NCBI GenBank assembly: GCA_014655195.1 | Contig: BNBH01000048.1 | Location: 1 to 36,466, forward strand | Length of the DNA stretch: 36,466 nucleotides | DNA from: Streptomyces cellulosae | GTDB lineage: Bacteria > Actinomycetota > Actinomycetes > Streptomycetales > Streptomycetaceae | Direction of reading: 5' to 3' | Part shown: positions 8,251-16,550 of the stretch, one piece after another | How the letters are laid out: every line of letters starts with the position of its first letter | Numbering within the stretch: position 1 is the first letter of the stretch | Made by a program: the position numbers and the translations under genes | The notes under the pieces: model-generated | Databases searched by the model: none | Seen by the model: only the letters and a program-made list of their open reading frames with translations | What the model was told of the DNA's origin: nothing

Positions 8251-11200
8251 TGGCCGACCACAACGAGGTGGTCTTCGAGACGGAGATCTGCGAGTACCTG
8301 CGGGATCACGGCTGGCTGTACTCGAAGAACGACCACGACGGGGGCGAGTACGACCGGGAGCGGGCGCTGTTCCCGGCGGACCTGTTCGCCTGGCTGGAGG
8401 CCACGCAGAAGCCGGCGTACGAGAAGGCGCTGAAGGCCGCGGGCTCGCAGGCGAAGTTCCTGGACGTGCTGACCGCAGCGCTCGGCCGGCCGCTGGAGCA
8501 CGGCGGCGGCACGCTGAACGTCCTGCGCAACGGGGTGCAGTACATCGGCGGTGGCCGCCTGAAGATGGCGCAGTTCCGTCCGGAGACGTCGCTCAACGAG
8601 ACCACCACGGCTCTCTATGAGGCGATGCGCGTGCGGGTGGTGCGGCAGGTGCACTTCTCGACCGCCGACCAGCGCAGCATCGACCTCGTCTTCTTCGTCA
8701 ATGGGCTCCCGGTGGCCACGGCAGAGCTGAAGACCGACTTCACCCAGTCGGTGGACGAGGCGATTAACCAGTACAAGCAGGATCGCAACCCGTTGACAAA
8801 CGGACGGCCGGAGCCGTTGCTGTCGTTCGGTCATGGGGCGCTGGTGCACTTCGCAGTCTCGAACGACCTGGCGGCGATGACCACGAGGCTGGAAGGGGAG
8901 AAGACCCACTTCCTGCCGTTCAACGTTGGCTTCGACAGCGGCGCCGGCAACCCGCCCGGTGAGGACGGGCGCTCGGCCACGGCGTACCTGTGGGAGCACG
9001 TCTGGGAGAAGCACGCCTGGCTGAACATCATCGGCCGGCTGATGATCGTGCAGACCAAGGAGGAGTGGGATGTCAACACCGGCACCTCGGTCCGACGCAC
9101 GAGCATGCTCTTCCCGCGGTTCCACCAGTGGGAGGCCGTCACCCAGATCGTGGAGGCGGTGAAGGAGGAGGGCGTCGGGAAGCGGTACCTGATCGAGCAC
9201 TCCGCCGGGTCGGGGAAGACGAACACCATCGCCTGGACCGCCCACCGGCTGGCGCGGCTGCACGTCGACGACCAGAAGATCTTCGACTCGGTCATCGTGA
9301 TCGTGGACCGCACCGTGCTCGACTCCCAGCTGCAAGACGCGATCCGGCAGATCGACGGCAGCGGCAAGATCGTCGCGACGATCAGCCCCGAGGATGTCCG
9401 CAAGGCCGGCCTGAAGTCGAAGTCGGGTCTCCTGGCGCAGGCGTTAAAGAACGGCGAGCTCATCATCGTGGTGACGGTGCAGACGTTCCCGTATGCGCTG
9501 AACGAGATCCGGACCGACGCCAGCCTGAAGGGCAAGAAGTTCGCCGTCATCGCTGATGAGGCGCACTCCTCTCAGTCGGGGCAGATCTCCTCGAAGCTGA
9601 AGAAGGTGCTGACGGCCGAGGAGGTCAAGGAGATCGAAGAGGGCGGCGAGGTCGCCGTGGAGTCGATCCTCGCCTCGGAGATGACCGAACGGGCCGAGTC
9701 GGAGAACATCTCCTACTTCGCCTTCACTGCGACGCCGAAAAACAAGACCCTCGAGATGTTCGGCCGCAAGGGCGCCGACGGGAAGCCTCACGAGTTCCAC
9801 CTGTACTCGATGAAGCAGGCCATCGAGGAGGGCTACATCCTCGATGTGCTCAAGGGCTACCAGTCCTACGACACCGCGCTGAAGATCGCCGGCAAGGCCG
9901 AGAGCGGTGCTGGCGGGGAGGTCGAGGAGGCCACCGCCCGCAAAGGGCTGATGCGGTGGGTGCAGCTCCACCCGACGAACATCAGCCAGAAGGTGCGGAT
10001 CATCGTCGAGCACTTCCACGTCAACGTCGCCCACCTCCTTGAGGGCAAGGCGAAGGCGATGGTGGTGACCGACTCCCGCAAGGCCGCGGTGAAGTACAAA
10101 CTGGCCATCGACGCCTATATAGCCAAGCGCCGTGCCCAGGACCCTTCGTACGACTACCGCGCCCTGGTCGCTTTCTCCTCCGGGGTGGCGATACCCGAGG
10201 AAGAGACCTGGGATAACGCCTGGGGTCCGCAGCCGTCGAAGGACTCCGAGTTCACCGAGGCCAACATGAACCCCGGTGCCGGGTCCGATCTGGCGGCAGC
10301 GTTCAAGGGCGACACGTTCAAGATCATGCTGGTCGCCAACAAGTTCCAGACCGGCTTCGACCAACCTCTGCTCTCGGCGATGTACGTCGACAAGAAGCTG
10401 TCGGGCGTCACCGCGGTACAGACGCTCTCCCGCCTCAACCGCACCCACCGCACACCCGGCGGAGAACAAAAGCGCAAGACGTTCGTCATCGACTTCGCCA
10501 ACAAGCCCGAGGACATCAGGGCGGCGTTCGAGCCGTACTTCAAGAACGCCACCCTGGAGACCGAGACCGACCCGTACGTCGTCATCCACCTGGCCAACAA
10601 GCTCGCCCAGGCCAACATCTACACCGAGGACGACGTCCGCAAGGTCGCCGAGTTGTGGGTCACGCGGAAGGGCAACAACGCGCTGTCGGCGGCGATCAGC
10701 CCGGCACAGCACGACTTTCGGCGCCGCTACGCGCGGGCGATCGAGGAAGAGGACAAGGTCGCCCTCAACACGCTCGACCTCTTCCGCAAGGACGTCTCCA
10801 CGTACGTGCGCCTCTACGACTTCATGTCGCAGATCGTCGACTATGGCGACCCGTACCCGGAGATGCTGTCGATCTTCCTGCGCCTGCTGGAAAAGGTCAT
10901 CGCCGAGTCGTCCTGGTCGGCCCAAGTAGACCTCTCCGACGTGGTGCTGGTCGGGGTCAAGCACAGCAAGGCGAGCCCGGTCGACATCTCCCTCGTGGGC
11001 GACGGGCAGTTGAAGGGCATCAACGCCGCCGGCACTGGCACGAAGAAGGAGCCGAAGTACGTGGCGCTCCAGGTCGTCATAGACAAGATGAACGACCTCT
11101 TCGGTGCTGAGACGTTCGCCGAGTACCAGATCCGGGAGTTTGTCCAAGGGCTCGTGCAGCGGCTGCTCGCCGACTCGAACTTGGTGAAGCAGACGAAGGT

Positions 11201-11393
11201 GAACACCAAGAAGCAGTTCATGGAGTCGCAGGACTTCCAAGCAGCTGTGACGGAGGCGGTTGCGGACAACCAGGACGCCCACAACACGATGGCCGACTAC
11301 TTCTTCACTGACGGCCCGGCCATCAACTCGATCATTATCGCGCTGGCGGACGCCTTCTACGAGGCTGCAATCGATCAGCGGGTGGATTCTTAA
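8250..11393 (+). CDS. hsdR: type I restriction-modification system, endonuclease/translocase subunit
   Basis: This gene encodes about 1047 residues. The ATG at 8250 shares its A with the hsdS stop codon; a GTG three bases earlier is also possible, and GAGAGG lies upstream. Numbering from the ATG, the PD-(D/E)xK nuclease core is D145...E159-L-K161. The motor has Walker A A-G-S-G-K-T at 319-324 and Walker B D-E-A-H at 436-439. Further helicase motifs follow (YFAFTATPKNKT; ANKFQTGFDQP; TVQTLSRLNRT-like), and the C-terminal helical domain binds the M2S core. It cuts foreign DNA after ATP-driven translocation. All key residues are present, so the system should be active. A hairpin terminator overlaps the stop codon. 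Confidence 0.95.
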   Translation: MADHNEVVFETEICEYLRDHGWLYSKNDHDGGEYDRERALFPADLFAWLEATQKPAYEKALKAAGSQAKFLDVLTAALGRPLEHGGGTLNVLRNGVQYIGGGRLKMAQFRPETSLNETTTALYEAMRVRVVRQVHFSTADQRSIDLVFFVNGLPVATAELKTDFTQSVDEAINQYKQDRNPLTNGRPEPLLSFGHGALVHFAVSNDLAAMTTRLEGEKTHFLPFNVGFDSGAGNPPGEDGRSATAYLWEHVWEKHAWLNIIGRLMIVQTKEEWDVNTGTSVRRTSMLFPRFHQWEAVTQIVEAVKEEGVGKRYLIEHSAGSGKTNTIAWTAHRLARLHVDDQKIFDSVIVIVDRTVLDSQLQDAIRQIDGSGKIVATISPEDVRKAGLKSKSGLLAQALKNGELIIVVTVQTFPYALNEIRTDASLKGKKFAVIADEAHSSQSGQISSKLKKVLTAEEVKEIEEGGEVAVESILASEMTERAESENISYFAFTATPKNKTLEMFGRKGADGKPHEFHLYSMKQAIEEGYILDVLKGYQSYDTALKIAGKAESGAGGEVEEATARKGLMRWVQLHPTNISQKVRIIVEHFHVNVAHLLEGKAKAMVVTDSRKAAVKYKLAIDAYIAKRRAQDPSYDYRALVAFSSGVAIPEEETWDNAWGPQPSKDSEFTEANMNPGAGSDLAAAFKGDTFKIMLVANKFQTGFDQPLLSAMYVDKKLSGVTAVQTLSRLNRTHRTPGGEQKRKTFVIDFANKPEDIRAAFEPYFKNATLETETDPYVVIHLANKLAQANIYTEDDVRKVAELWVTRKGNNALSAAISPAQHDFRRRYARAIEEEDKVALNTLDLFRKDVSTYVRLYDFMSQIVDYGDPYPEMLSIFLRLLEKVIAESSWSAQVDLSDVVLVGVKHSKASPVDISLVGDGQLKGINAAGTGTKKEPKYVALQVVIDKMNDLFGAETFAEYQIREFVQGLVQRLLADSNLVKQTKVNTKKQFMESQDFQAAVTEAVADNQDAHNTMADYFFTDGPAINSIIIALADAFYEAAIDQRVDS

Positions 11394-11428
11394 GCCCCCG
11401 GAATTCGCCAGCGAGTTCCGGGGGCTTA
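11391..11428. terminator. bidirectional terminator between hsdR and the surface protein gene
   Basis: A perfect 13-bp stem (TAAGCCCCCGGAA with its complement, arms 11391-11403 and 11416-11428) has a 12-base loop. The left arm contains the hsdR stop codon. The leftward gene ends at 11447, so the hairpin serves two convergent units. Confidence 0.85.
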
Positions 11429-11446
11429 TGCCGTAAGACGGATGGG

Positions 11447-12475
11447 TCAATTCTGAGTGGTGCCCTCGTCGGTGGAGTTGTCCGTGCGCCGACGGCGGGC
11501 TATGACGAGGGCGCCTCCGCCTGTGCCGATCAGGGCTGCGGCGCCTCCGATCAGCCACGGGGAGGCGTCGGCGCCGGTGTGCGCGAGCGAGCCCACAGGA
11601 ACAGGCTCTGTTGTGCTCAACGCAGTCCCGTTGGCCGTCTGGGTACCCGAGGCGGACGGAACCGGGATGTCCAGGCCCTCACCGTGCTGGCTCGGGGATG
11701 GCTTGCCGCTCGGCCTTGCGGTGGGCTTGGCGGTCGGCTTCTCGGTGGGGTTGCCTGTCGGCTTCTCCGTGGATGGCGGTGTGGCGGCGGTCTTGGCGTT
11801 GGTGAAGGTTACGGTCACCGGGTCGCCGGGAGCAGCGGCGAACGTCTTGGTCGGCTTGTACAGGTCGTAGCCGGCAGGGGCTTTGATTTCCTTGACCCAG
11901 AACTGGGCCCTTCGGCTCGACATGGGCAGCTCTCCAGAGGCCATGCCCTTGGCTCCCGTGGTCAGGGTGAGCAGCGTCGAGGTGCCGGTGCCGATGTTCA
12001 CGGTCGCGCCGGGCAGGAGCTTGCCGGTCTTGTCGTCCTTAACCTGCAGGAGGAGCTTGGCGGCCTTGAAGGGGTCGGTGATCGTCAGCCGTGTAGTCGC
12101 GCCCGGGGTGACGATGACGTCCTGGTCGGCGACGACCTCGTGGAGCGGGCTGCCGGAGGCCGTCTCCTTGAGCCGGTAGACGCCGGGCGCGAGGCCGAAG
12201 AAGGACAGCTTTCCCTGTGCGTCGGTCTTCCCGTGTCCGGCTTCCTGGCCGGCGGAGTCGAGCAGCAGGAACACGGCGCCGGGCAGGGCATCTCCGGCCG
12301 TGTCCTTGGTGGTGATCTCGACGCTGCCCGCGTCCGGGGCCGGAGTCTCGGCGGGGGCGGCGGAGGTCGAGGGGCTCGGTTCGGAGGGCTCGGCGCTCGC
12401 GGTCGGCGCCCAGGTGAGGGTGCCGGCCGCGGTGACGGCGATGGCGGCGGCGGATCGGACGAGACGTGCGTGCAC
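11447..12475 (-). CDS. LAxTG-anchored surface protein with two SpaA/Cna-B-like domains
   Basis: This gene encodes 342 residues. The GTG at 12475 is preceded by AAGGAG; the longer open frame upstream is out of phase with the real neighbour. The parts in order are: a signal peptide (RLVRSAAAIAVTAAG...SAEP); a Ser/Pro/Ala linker; a prealbumin-like domain at about 50-135 (GSVEITTKDTAG...GVYRLKE); a second at about 136-230 (KLLLQVKDDKTGKLLPGA...VKEIKAPAGY); a KPT-repeat wall-spanning linker; then the sorting signal L-A-H-T-G, a hydrophobic helix and RRRR. LAxTG is the class E sortase signal of Streptomyces. No sortase gene is present here, so host SrtE would anchor it. On a conjugative element it could aid contact between cells; that is inference. 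Confidence 0.82.
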   Translation of the reverse strand: MHARLVRSAAAIAVTAAGTLTWAPTASAEPSEPSPSTSAAPAETPAPDAGSVEITTKDTAGDALPGAVFLLLDSAGQEAGHGKTDAQGKLSFFGLAPGVYRLKETASGSPLHEVVADQDVIVTPGATTRLTITDPFKAAKLLLQVKDDKTGKLLPGATVNIGTGTSTLLTLTTGAKGMASGELPMSSRRAQFWVKEIKAPAGYDLYKPTKTFAAAPGDPVTVTFTNAKTAATPPSTEKPTGNPTEKPTAKPTARPSGKPSPSQHGEGLDIPVPSASGTQTANGTALSTTEPVPVGSLAHTGADASPWLIGGAAALIGTGGGALVIARRRRTDNSTDEGTTQN

Positions 12476-12504
12476 GAGGAAGAAGACTCCTTGATCGGTC
12501 AGGG

Positions 12505-13305
12505 TCAGCGGGTGCGGCCGGTCGTATGGCCGGTGGGTGGTATCGCGGGGGTCGGACGGTTGAGTGGCTGCGGGGCCCCAGCGGGTGCGGCGTAGAGGTG
12601 ACGACGGGTATGGAAAGGGATGTGTTTCACGGCCCGGTGTAGCGGTTCGGTGGAGATCAGCAAGGCGGTGAAAGCCGCGGCGAGGGTGGTGGGCGCGCCG
12701 GCAGAGAACCGGGCCTGCCAGTGCGGCTCGCTCGGGTATCCGCCCCAGGCCCGCCAGACCGGGCCGTCGGAGCCGGTGGTGGCGTACCGGTGGCGCACGC
12801 CGCCGAGGCCGTCCGGTGGGAGGAAGGTCTGTGTGCCGTCCGTTTTGACGTTGTGGCTCCAGCCGTGGGTAAGGAGCGGCGTGTACACCTCGTGTGGGGC
12901 CGTCGCGTCCTCGAACAGGTGGTTCTGGTCGCCGTGGCGGTCTTCGAGGTACAGGTCGAGCAACTCGGCGTGGACGTCGCGTAGGAGTTCGGCGGGGGTG
13001 GTGGCGGCGAAGGTGATCTCCCAGGCCCGCGGGCCGAAGGGGACACGGTCCATGCCGATGCTCCACGTCCCCTGGCCTCGTTCCTCGGGTTTGGGAGCGA
13101 AGCGGGTCCACAGCCGGGCGCAGGGGCTGATGGCGAACACCATTCCTTCGAGCCCCTGGTGAAGGTGCCAGCCGTCGTCGGAGGGGAAGGGCCAGATCGT
13201 CTTCAGGTCGGCCTGGCCGGGGCCGGCAAGGTGACGCGGGAGAACCCTCACGGTCTGGGCAGGGTCAAGGTCCTTGAAGGGGTCGGGGGGCGGACCGGGC
13301 AACAA
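12505..13305 (-). CDS. DUF317 domain protein
   Basis: This gene encodes 266 residues from a TTG start at 13305. TAGGAG lies upstream, and the next leftward start (GTG at 13251) has no site. The DUF317 pattern is clear twice: VLPRHLAG, then WSIGMDRVPFGPRAWEITF and TTPAELLRDV; then GWSHNVKTDGTQTF, WRAWGGYP and W.A.FSAGAPTTLAAAF. With the TTG start it overlaps the end of the 196-residue gene upstream by 41 bases. Its role is unknown. It lies between another DUF317 gene pair and the sortase-anchored protein, all leftward. Confidence 0.72.
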   Translation of the reverse strand: MLPGPPPDPFKDLDPAQTVRVLPRHLAGPGQADLKTIWPFPSDDGWHLHQGLEGMVFAISPCARLWTRFAPKPEERGQGTWSIGMDRVPFGPRAWEITFAATTPAELLRDVHAELLDLYLEDRHGDQNHLFEDATAPHEVYTPLLTHGWSHNVKTDGTQTFLPPDGLGGVRHRYATTGSDGPVWRAWGGYPSEPHWQARFSAGAPTTLAAAFTALLISTEPLHRAVKHIPFHTRRHLYAAPAGAPQPLNRPTPAIPPTGHTTGRTR

Positions 13306-13855
13306 GAGGAGAGGCTCCTACTCGATAGCTGACGTGGCGTGCGGTGCGCGGGGATCGGGAAGAGGCTCGGCGGGTGCGGGCCCCGGCGGGGGCGGCCGGC
13401 GGGGCAGGAGTGCTGCGCGGCGTGCGGCCAGCCTGGCGCTTGGACGCGGAGGCGGCCCAGGCACCGGGGAACCAGACGGCGGTGTACTGCTCGATGGCAT
13501 CGCGCAGCCCGGTGGTGACGGCCCCGTCCCACGGCGGGCGGCCGGGGCGGTGGTAGGTGTCGAAGGTGCCGTACTGCTTGGTGTTCGGACGGGTGCGGTT
13601 GGCTTCGTCGCGGCGGTGGAAGGTCCCGTGGTCCACGAAGCTGAGCGCTACCGCGTCGATCTCGCCGCGGTCCGGGTGGACGACTGCGACACGCAGCCCG
13701 CCGTAGGTGTCCGCGTGGATGGTGCGGGTGAAGTCGATCCGCAGCCGTAGCGGCGTGCCCGGGACGGGAGCGGCGTAGTAGGTGTTACCCACCACGGCGT
13801 GGTCGTGGAAAGGGAGGCATAGCTCGGTGAAGAACTCGGGGGCCTGCAGGGACAC
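13265..13855 (-). CDS. unknown 196-residue protein in the DUF317 cluster
   Basis: The GTG at 13855 is chosen because GGAG lies six bases upstream and it falls 29 bases after the stop of the preceding DUF317 gene; the much longer open frame upstream is a shadow of that gene. The first 140 residues look like a folded, strand-rich domain (FTELCLPFHDHAVVG; LRLRIDFTRTIHADTYGGLR; EIDAVALSFVDHGTF). The last 50 are Arg/Ala/Pro-rich and probably disordered. I do not recognise a family. Confidence 0.6.
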   Translation of the reverse strand: MSLQAPEFFTELCLPFHDHAVVGNTYYAAPVPGTPLRLRIDFTRTIHADTYGGLRVAVVHPDRGEIDAVALSFVDHGTFHRRDEANRTRPNTKQYGTFDTYHRPGRPPWDGAVTTGLRDAIEQYTAVWFPGAWAASASKRQAGRTPRSTPAPPAAPAGARTRRASSRSPRTARHVSYRVGASPLVARSAPRPLQGP

Positions 13856-13884
13856 GAGGGTCTCCGGTCGGGGTTGGGCTGGGG

Positions 13885-14751
13885 TCAGCGGCGTGGGCCG
13901 GGCAGGGCAGGTCGGCTGGTGGTGCTCCAGCGCGGGACGCTGGCCGTGGGAAGCACGGCCGGGCGGCGGGACGCGGCGGCCCGCCGGACGTCGAGCGGGG
14001 TGGGCGATGGCGGACTCGCCGGGAGGATCGGGGAGAGCTGGGCGTAGCCCTTGACGTAGCTGTAGGTGTCGTCCCGCCATCGAGGCAGGGGGGCGGGGTC
14101 GGCCACGGCTTCGGTCACGGCCCGCAGGAGGGCGGCGGGGGTGTCGGTGCTGGCCGTGGCGTACCAGAAGGGCCGGGCTGAGGAGGTGCCGGCCCACAGG
14201 TGCCAGCGCGCGTCGCGGGTGTCCAGTTCGATCGCTGGGTCTAGGTCCCCGGTGGTGTACTCCAGCGTGGCGAGACCGTCGGGTGAGGTGATGGCGAAGG
14301 TGCTCGAGTCCGGGCGGTCGAGCTGCCAACCGTGGTTGATGAGCGGGTCGACGGCGTGGAACGGGTCGCGGTCGGCGCTTCCGGCGAGCGGGCGGGCAAG
14401 GTAGTGGTCCGGGCCCTGCCGGTACGCCTCGGCGAGGGCGGTGGTGAAGGCGGTGACGAACTCGGTCGGCGCGCTGTCGTTGAAGCAGACGCCCCAGGCC
14501 GGTGGGCCGAAGGCGTCCTTGTAGGCGTTGATGCGCCATAGTCCGTCGTCGTTGCCTTCGGGGAGGTAGCCGAGGCGGACCTTGCCTTCGGGGGCCGTGA
14601 GGTAGGCGTTGCCGAGGTCGTCGTGGTGCAGATCCCAGCCGAGGTCGCGCAGCGGGTCGAAGCCGGGATCACCGACCGCAGTGGCACGGGTCAGGTGGCG
14701 TGGGGAGACGTAGACGTCGCCGTCGATGGTGTCGTGGTCGTCGTGAGGCAC
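13885..14751 (-). CDS. DUF317 domain protein
   Basis: This gene encodes 288 residues from a GTG with AGGA upstream. It is the clearest DUF317 member in the window. It opens with VYVSPRHLT and then has APEGKVRLGYLPEGN, GLWRINAYKDAFGPPAWGVCF and APTEFVTAFTTALAEAY. A second copy reads GWQLDRPDSSTFAITSPDGLATLEY, WHLWAGTSS and TPAALLRAVTEAV. The C-terminal 50 residues are Pro/Arg-rich. It starts 24 bases after the HAD-like gene, so it is probably in the same transcript as the ATP-grasp cassette. Confidence 0.78.
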   Translation of the reverse strand: MPHDDHDTIDGDVYVSPRHLTRATAVGDPGFDPLRDLGWDLHHDDLGNAYLTAPEGKVRLGYLPEGNDDGLWRINAYKDAFGPPAWGVCFNDSAPTEFVTAFTTALAEAYRQGPDHYLARPLAGSADRDPFHAVDPLINHGWQLDRPDSSTFAITSPDGLATLEYTTGDLDPAIELDTRDARWHLWAGTSSARPFWYATASTDTPAALLRAVTEAVADPAPLPRWRDDTYSYVKGYAQLSPILPASPPSPTPLDVRRAAASRRPAVLPTASVPRWSTTSRPALPGPRR

Positions 14752-14775
14752 TGAATCCTAGGGAAAGGGGTGGGG

Positions 14776-15402
14776 TCAGTTCGGGGGCTGCAGGGTGGCT
14801 GCGAGGTCGGTGGGGCGACCGGTGTAGTGCAAGGTGCGCGGGCCCAGGCGGTGGGCTGCGTGGCAGTTGTCGGACCGGTCGTCCACGAAGAGGACGCGGT
14901 GGGGGTCGGCGCCGGTGGCGTTCATCGCATGCTGGTAGGCGGCCGGGTCGGGTTTGCAGACCTGGAGCCGGGCTGAGTAAAAAGCGTGGGTCATCAGGCG
15001 GCGCCACGGGTGGCGGTCGAGAACATCGCTGAGGTGGTGGGGTGCGTTCGACAACAGCACCAGCGGCAGCCCGGACTCGTGGGCCTGGTACAGGACTTCC
15101 ACGACGCGGTCGTCGGTGGACGTCCACATGTCGGTGTCGGCGTCGCGGAGTTCACGCAGCCGTCGGGTGCCGGGGTGGTGGCCGAGGACCGTGGTCCAGT
15201 ACGCGAGATCGCTGAGCTGGCCGGCGTCGTATGCAGAGCGGGCAGTCCAGAAGGCGTGCTGAAAGGCGGGCAGGTCGTCGTCGGACCACAGGGCGGTGCG
15301 GGCCAGGCGGAGCCACTGGCCTGTGGTGGGCTGCAGGCCGATGACGCCGTTGTAGTCGAGGATGACGGCGTCCAGGCCCGTCTGGGCGGTGGTGGGTGTC
15401 AC
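14776..15402 (-). CDS. HAD-superfamily protein with altered motif I
   Basis: This gene encodes 208 residues. The HAD motifs are present in order: motif I D16-Y-N18-G-V, motif II L-L-S118-N-A, motif III Lys K150 (CKPDP) and motif IV F-V-D174-D175. A helical cap lies between motifs I and II. Asp16 (nucleophile) is kept, but the second motif-I Asp, the general acid/base of HAD phosphatases, is Asn18. The protein may therefore be a weak or altered hydrolase or a non-phosphatase; families with DYGGV or DYNGV motifs exist. The GTG start overlaps the stop of the MFS gene by four bases, which ties it to the ATP-grasp cassette. Confidence 0.82.
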   Translation of the reverse strand: MTPTTAQTGLDAVILDYNGVIGLQPTTGQWLRLARTALWSDDDLPAFQHAFWTARSAYDAGQLSDLAYWTTVLGHHPGTRRLRELRDADTDMWTSTDDRVVEVLYQAHESGLPLVLLSNAPHHLSDVLDRHPWRRLMTHAFYSARLQVCKPDPAAYQHAMNATGADPHRVLFVDDRSDNCHAAHRLGPRTLHYTGRPTDLAATLQPPN

Positions 15403-16550
15403 GGGGTGGGGTTCTCCAGGGCGCGGTGGGCGAGGGCGGCGACGGCTGCTGCGAGGAGGGCGGGCAGCAGCAGGGCCGTGGACAAGGTGGTGGCGCTGGC
15501 CAGGGCGCCGATGAGGGCCGGTCCGGCGAGGAGGCCGAGGTAGCCGGTGGCGGTGACCGTGGCCACGGCCTTGGCTCCGCCGGCTCCGGCCGCGGTGATG
15601 AGCGAGGGGACGGTGGTGGACAGGCCGAGTCCGAAGACCGCCCAGCCGGTCAGCGCCAGCGGGGCGCTGTTCCCGATGACGCCGATGGTCAGTCCGGCTG
15701 TGGCGAGAACGGCTCCGGCCCGTACGACTGTCGGGGCGCCGAAGGCTGCGGTGAGCCGGTCTCCGGTCAGCCGTCCTGCGGCCATGGCCGCGCTGTACAG
15801 CGCGAACGCGGTGGCGCTCGCGGCCGTCGGGGCGCCCAGGGTGTGCAGGTGCACGGCGGCCCAGTCAGCGGCGGCTCCCTCCCCAAGCAGGCTCGCAGCG
15901 GCCAGCGCGGCCAGAAGCCAGAGCTTTCCCGGTGACGGAAGCAGGGGCAGCTCCCTGGCTCCGGTGTGTGATTCGGGGCGGTCTGCGCCGCTCAGGCTTC
16001 GGGTGACCGGCACCGCAGCGACTGCGACGCCGGCCAGGATGGTGCCTGTTGCGGTGAAGAGAGTGCTGTGCGGGGCCTGGGCGGTGAGGGCGGCCAGGGA
16101 GGCGCCGGCGAGGGCGCCGAGGGAGTAGGCGGCGTGCAGGCCGGACATGATGGGCCGACCGATATTGTTCTGGCAGCGGACGGCCGCGGTGTTGGCGGCT
16201 ACATCAAGGACGCCGTGCGCGAGACCGAACGCGAGAGCCGCCGCCAGCAACGCGGACAGGCTCTCGCCTTGGCCCACGAGGACGAGGCATCCGGCCAGGG
16301 CGATGGCCCCAATGCTGAGCAGAGCCGGTAGCCGCGCCGGGCGGGCGTAGCGGCCTCCGACCTGCAGCCCGGCGACCATGCCGACGGCGGCGGCCAGCAG
16401 GACCAGGGCCAGCCCTGCGGTGCCGAGGTGGGCCGCCTGCTGCACGGCAGGCATCCGGGCGCCCCACACCGCCATGATGGCCCCGAGGCCGAGGAAGTAC
16501 CCGGTCAGCAGCGCCCGGCTGTGCCGGTCAGCCGCAGACACCGCGCTCAC
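15399..16550 (-). CDS. MFS transporter (YbjJ-like)
   Basis: This gene encodes 383 residues from the GTG at 16550, which overlaps the ATP-grasp stop by four bases (GTGA); longer frames upstream are shadows. About 12 hydrophobic helices are visible. The start YFLGLGAIMAVWGARMPAVQ and the VGMVAGLQVGGRYARP loop are typical of the YbjJ-like branch of the major facilitator superfamily. The substrate is unknown. Coupling to an ATP-grasp ligase recalls bacilysin, where a ligase (BacD) and an MFS exporter (BacE) are neighbours. Export of the ligase product is therefore a reasonable inference. Confidence 0.82.
   Translation of the reverse strand: MSAVSAADRHSRALLTGYFLGLGAIMAVWGARMPAVQQAAHLGTAGLALVLLAAAVGMVAGLQVGGRYARPARLPALLSIGAIALAGCLVLVGQGESLSALLAAALAFGLAHGVLDVAANTAAVRCQNNIGRPIMSGLHAAYSLGALAGASLAALTAQAPHSTLFTATGTILAGVAVAAVPVTRSLSGADRPESHTGARELPLLPSPGKLWLLAALAAASLLGEGAAADWAAVHLHTLGAPTAASATAFALYSAAMAAGRLTGDRLTAAFGAPTVVRAGAVLATAGLTIGVIGNSAPLALTGWAVFGLGLSTTVPSLITAAGAGGAKAVATVTATGYLGLLAGPALIGALASATTLSTALLLPALLAAAVAALAHRALENPTP

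Noticed and set aside
9444..11558. A 704-codon open frame antisense to hsdR
   Set aside because: hsdR has all its motifs on the other strand. The antisense frame is low-complexity Val/Leu/Arg/Asp sequence produced by GC-rich codon bias.
11447..13111. One 554-residue protein including the surface protein
   Set aside because: The upstream 200 codons are an Arg/Pro-rich shadow of the DUF317 gene. The signal peptide and ribosome site place the start at 12475.
13265..14539. A 424-residue fusion covering the DUF317 gene region
   Set aside because: The first 228 codons are a shadow of the DUF317 gene at 13885-14751. The real start is the GTG at 13855 with its own ribosome site.
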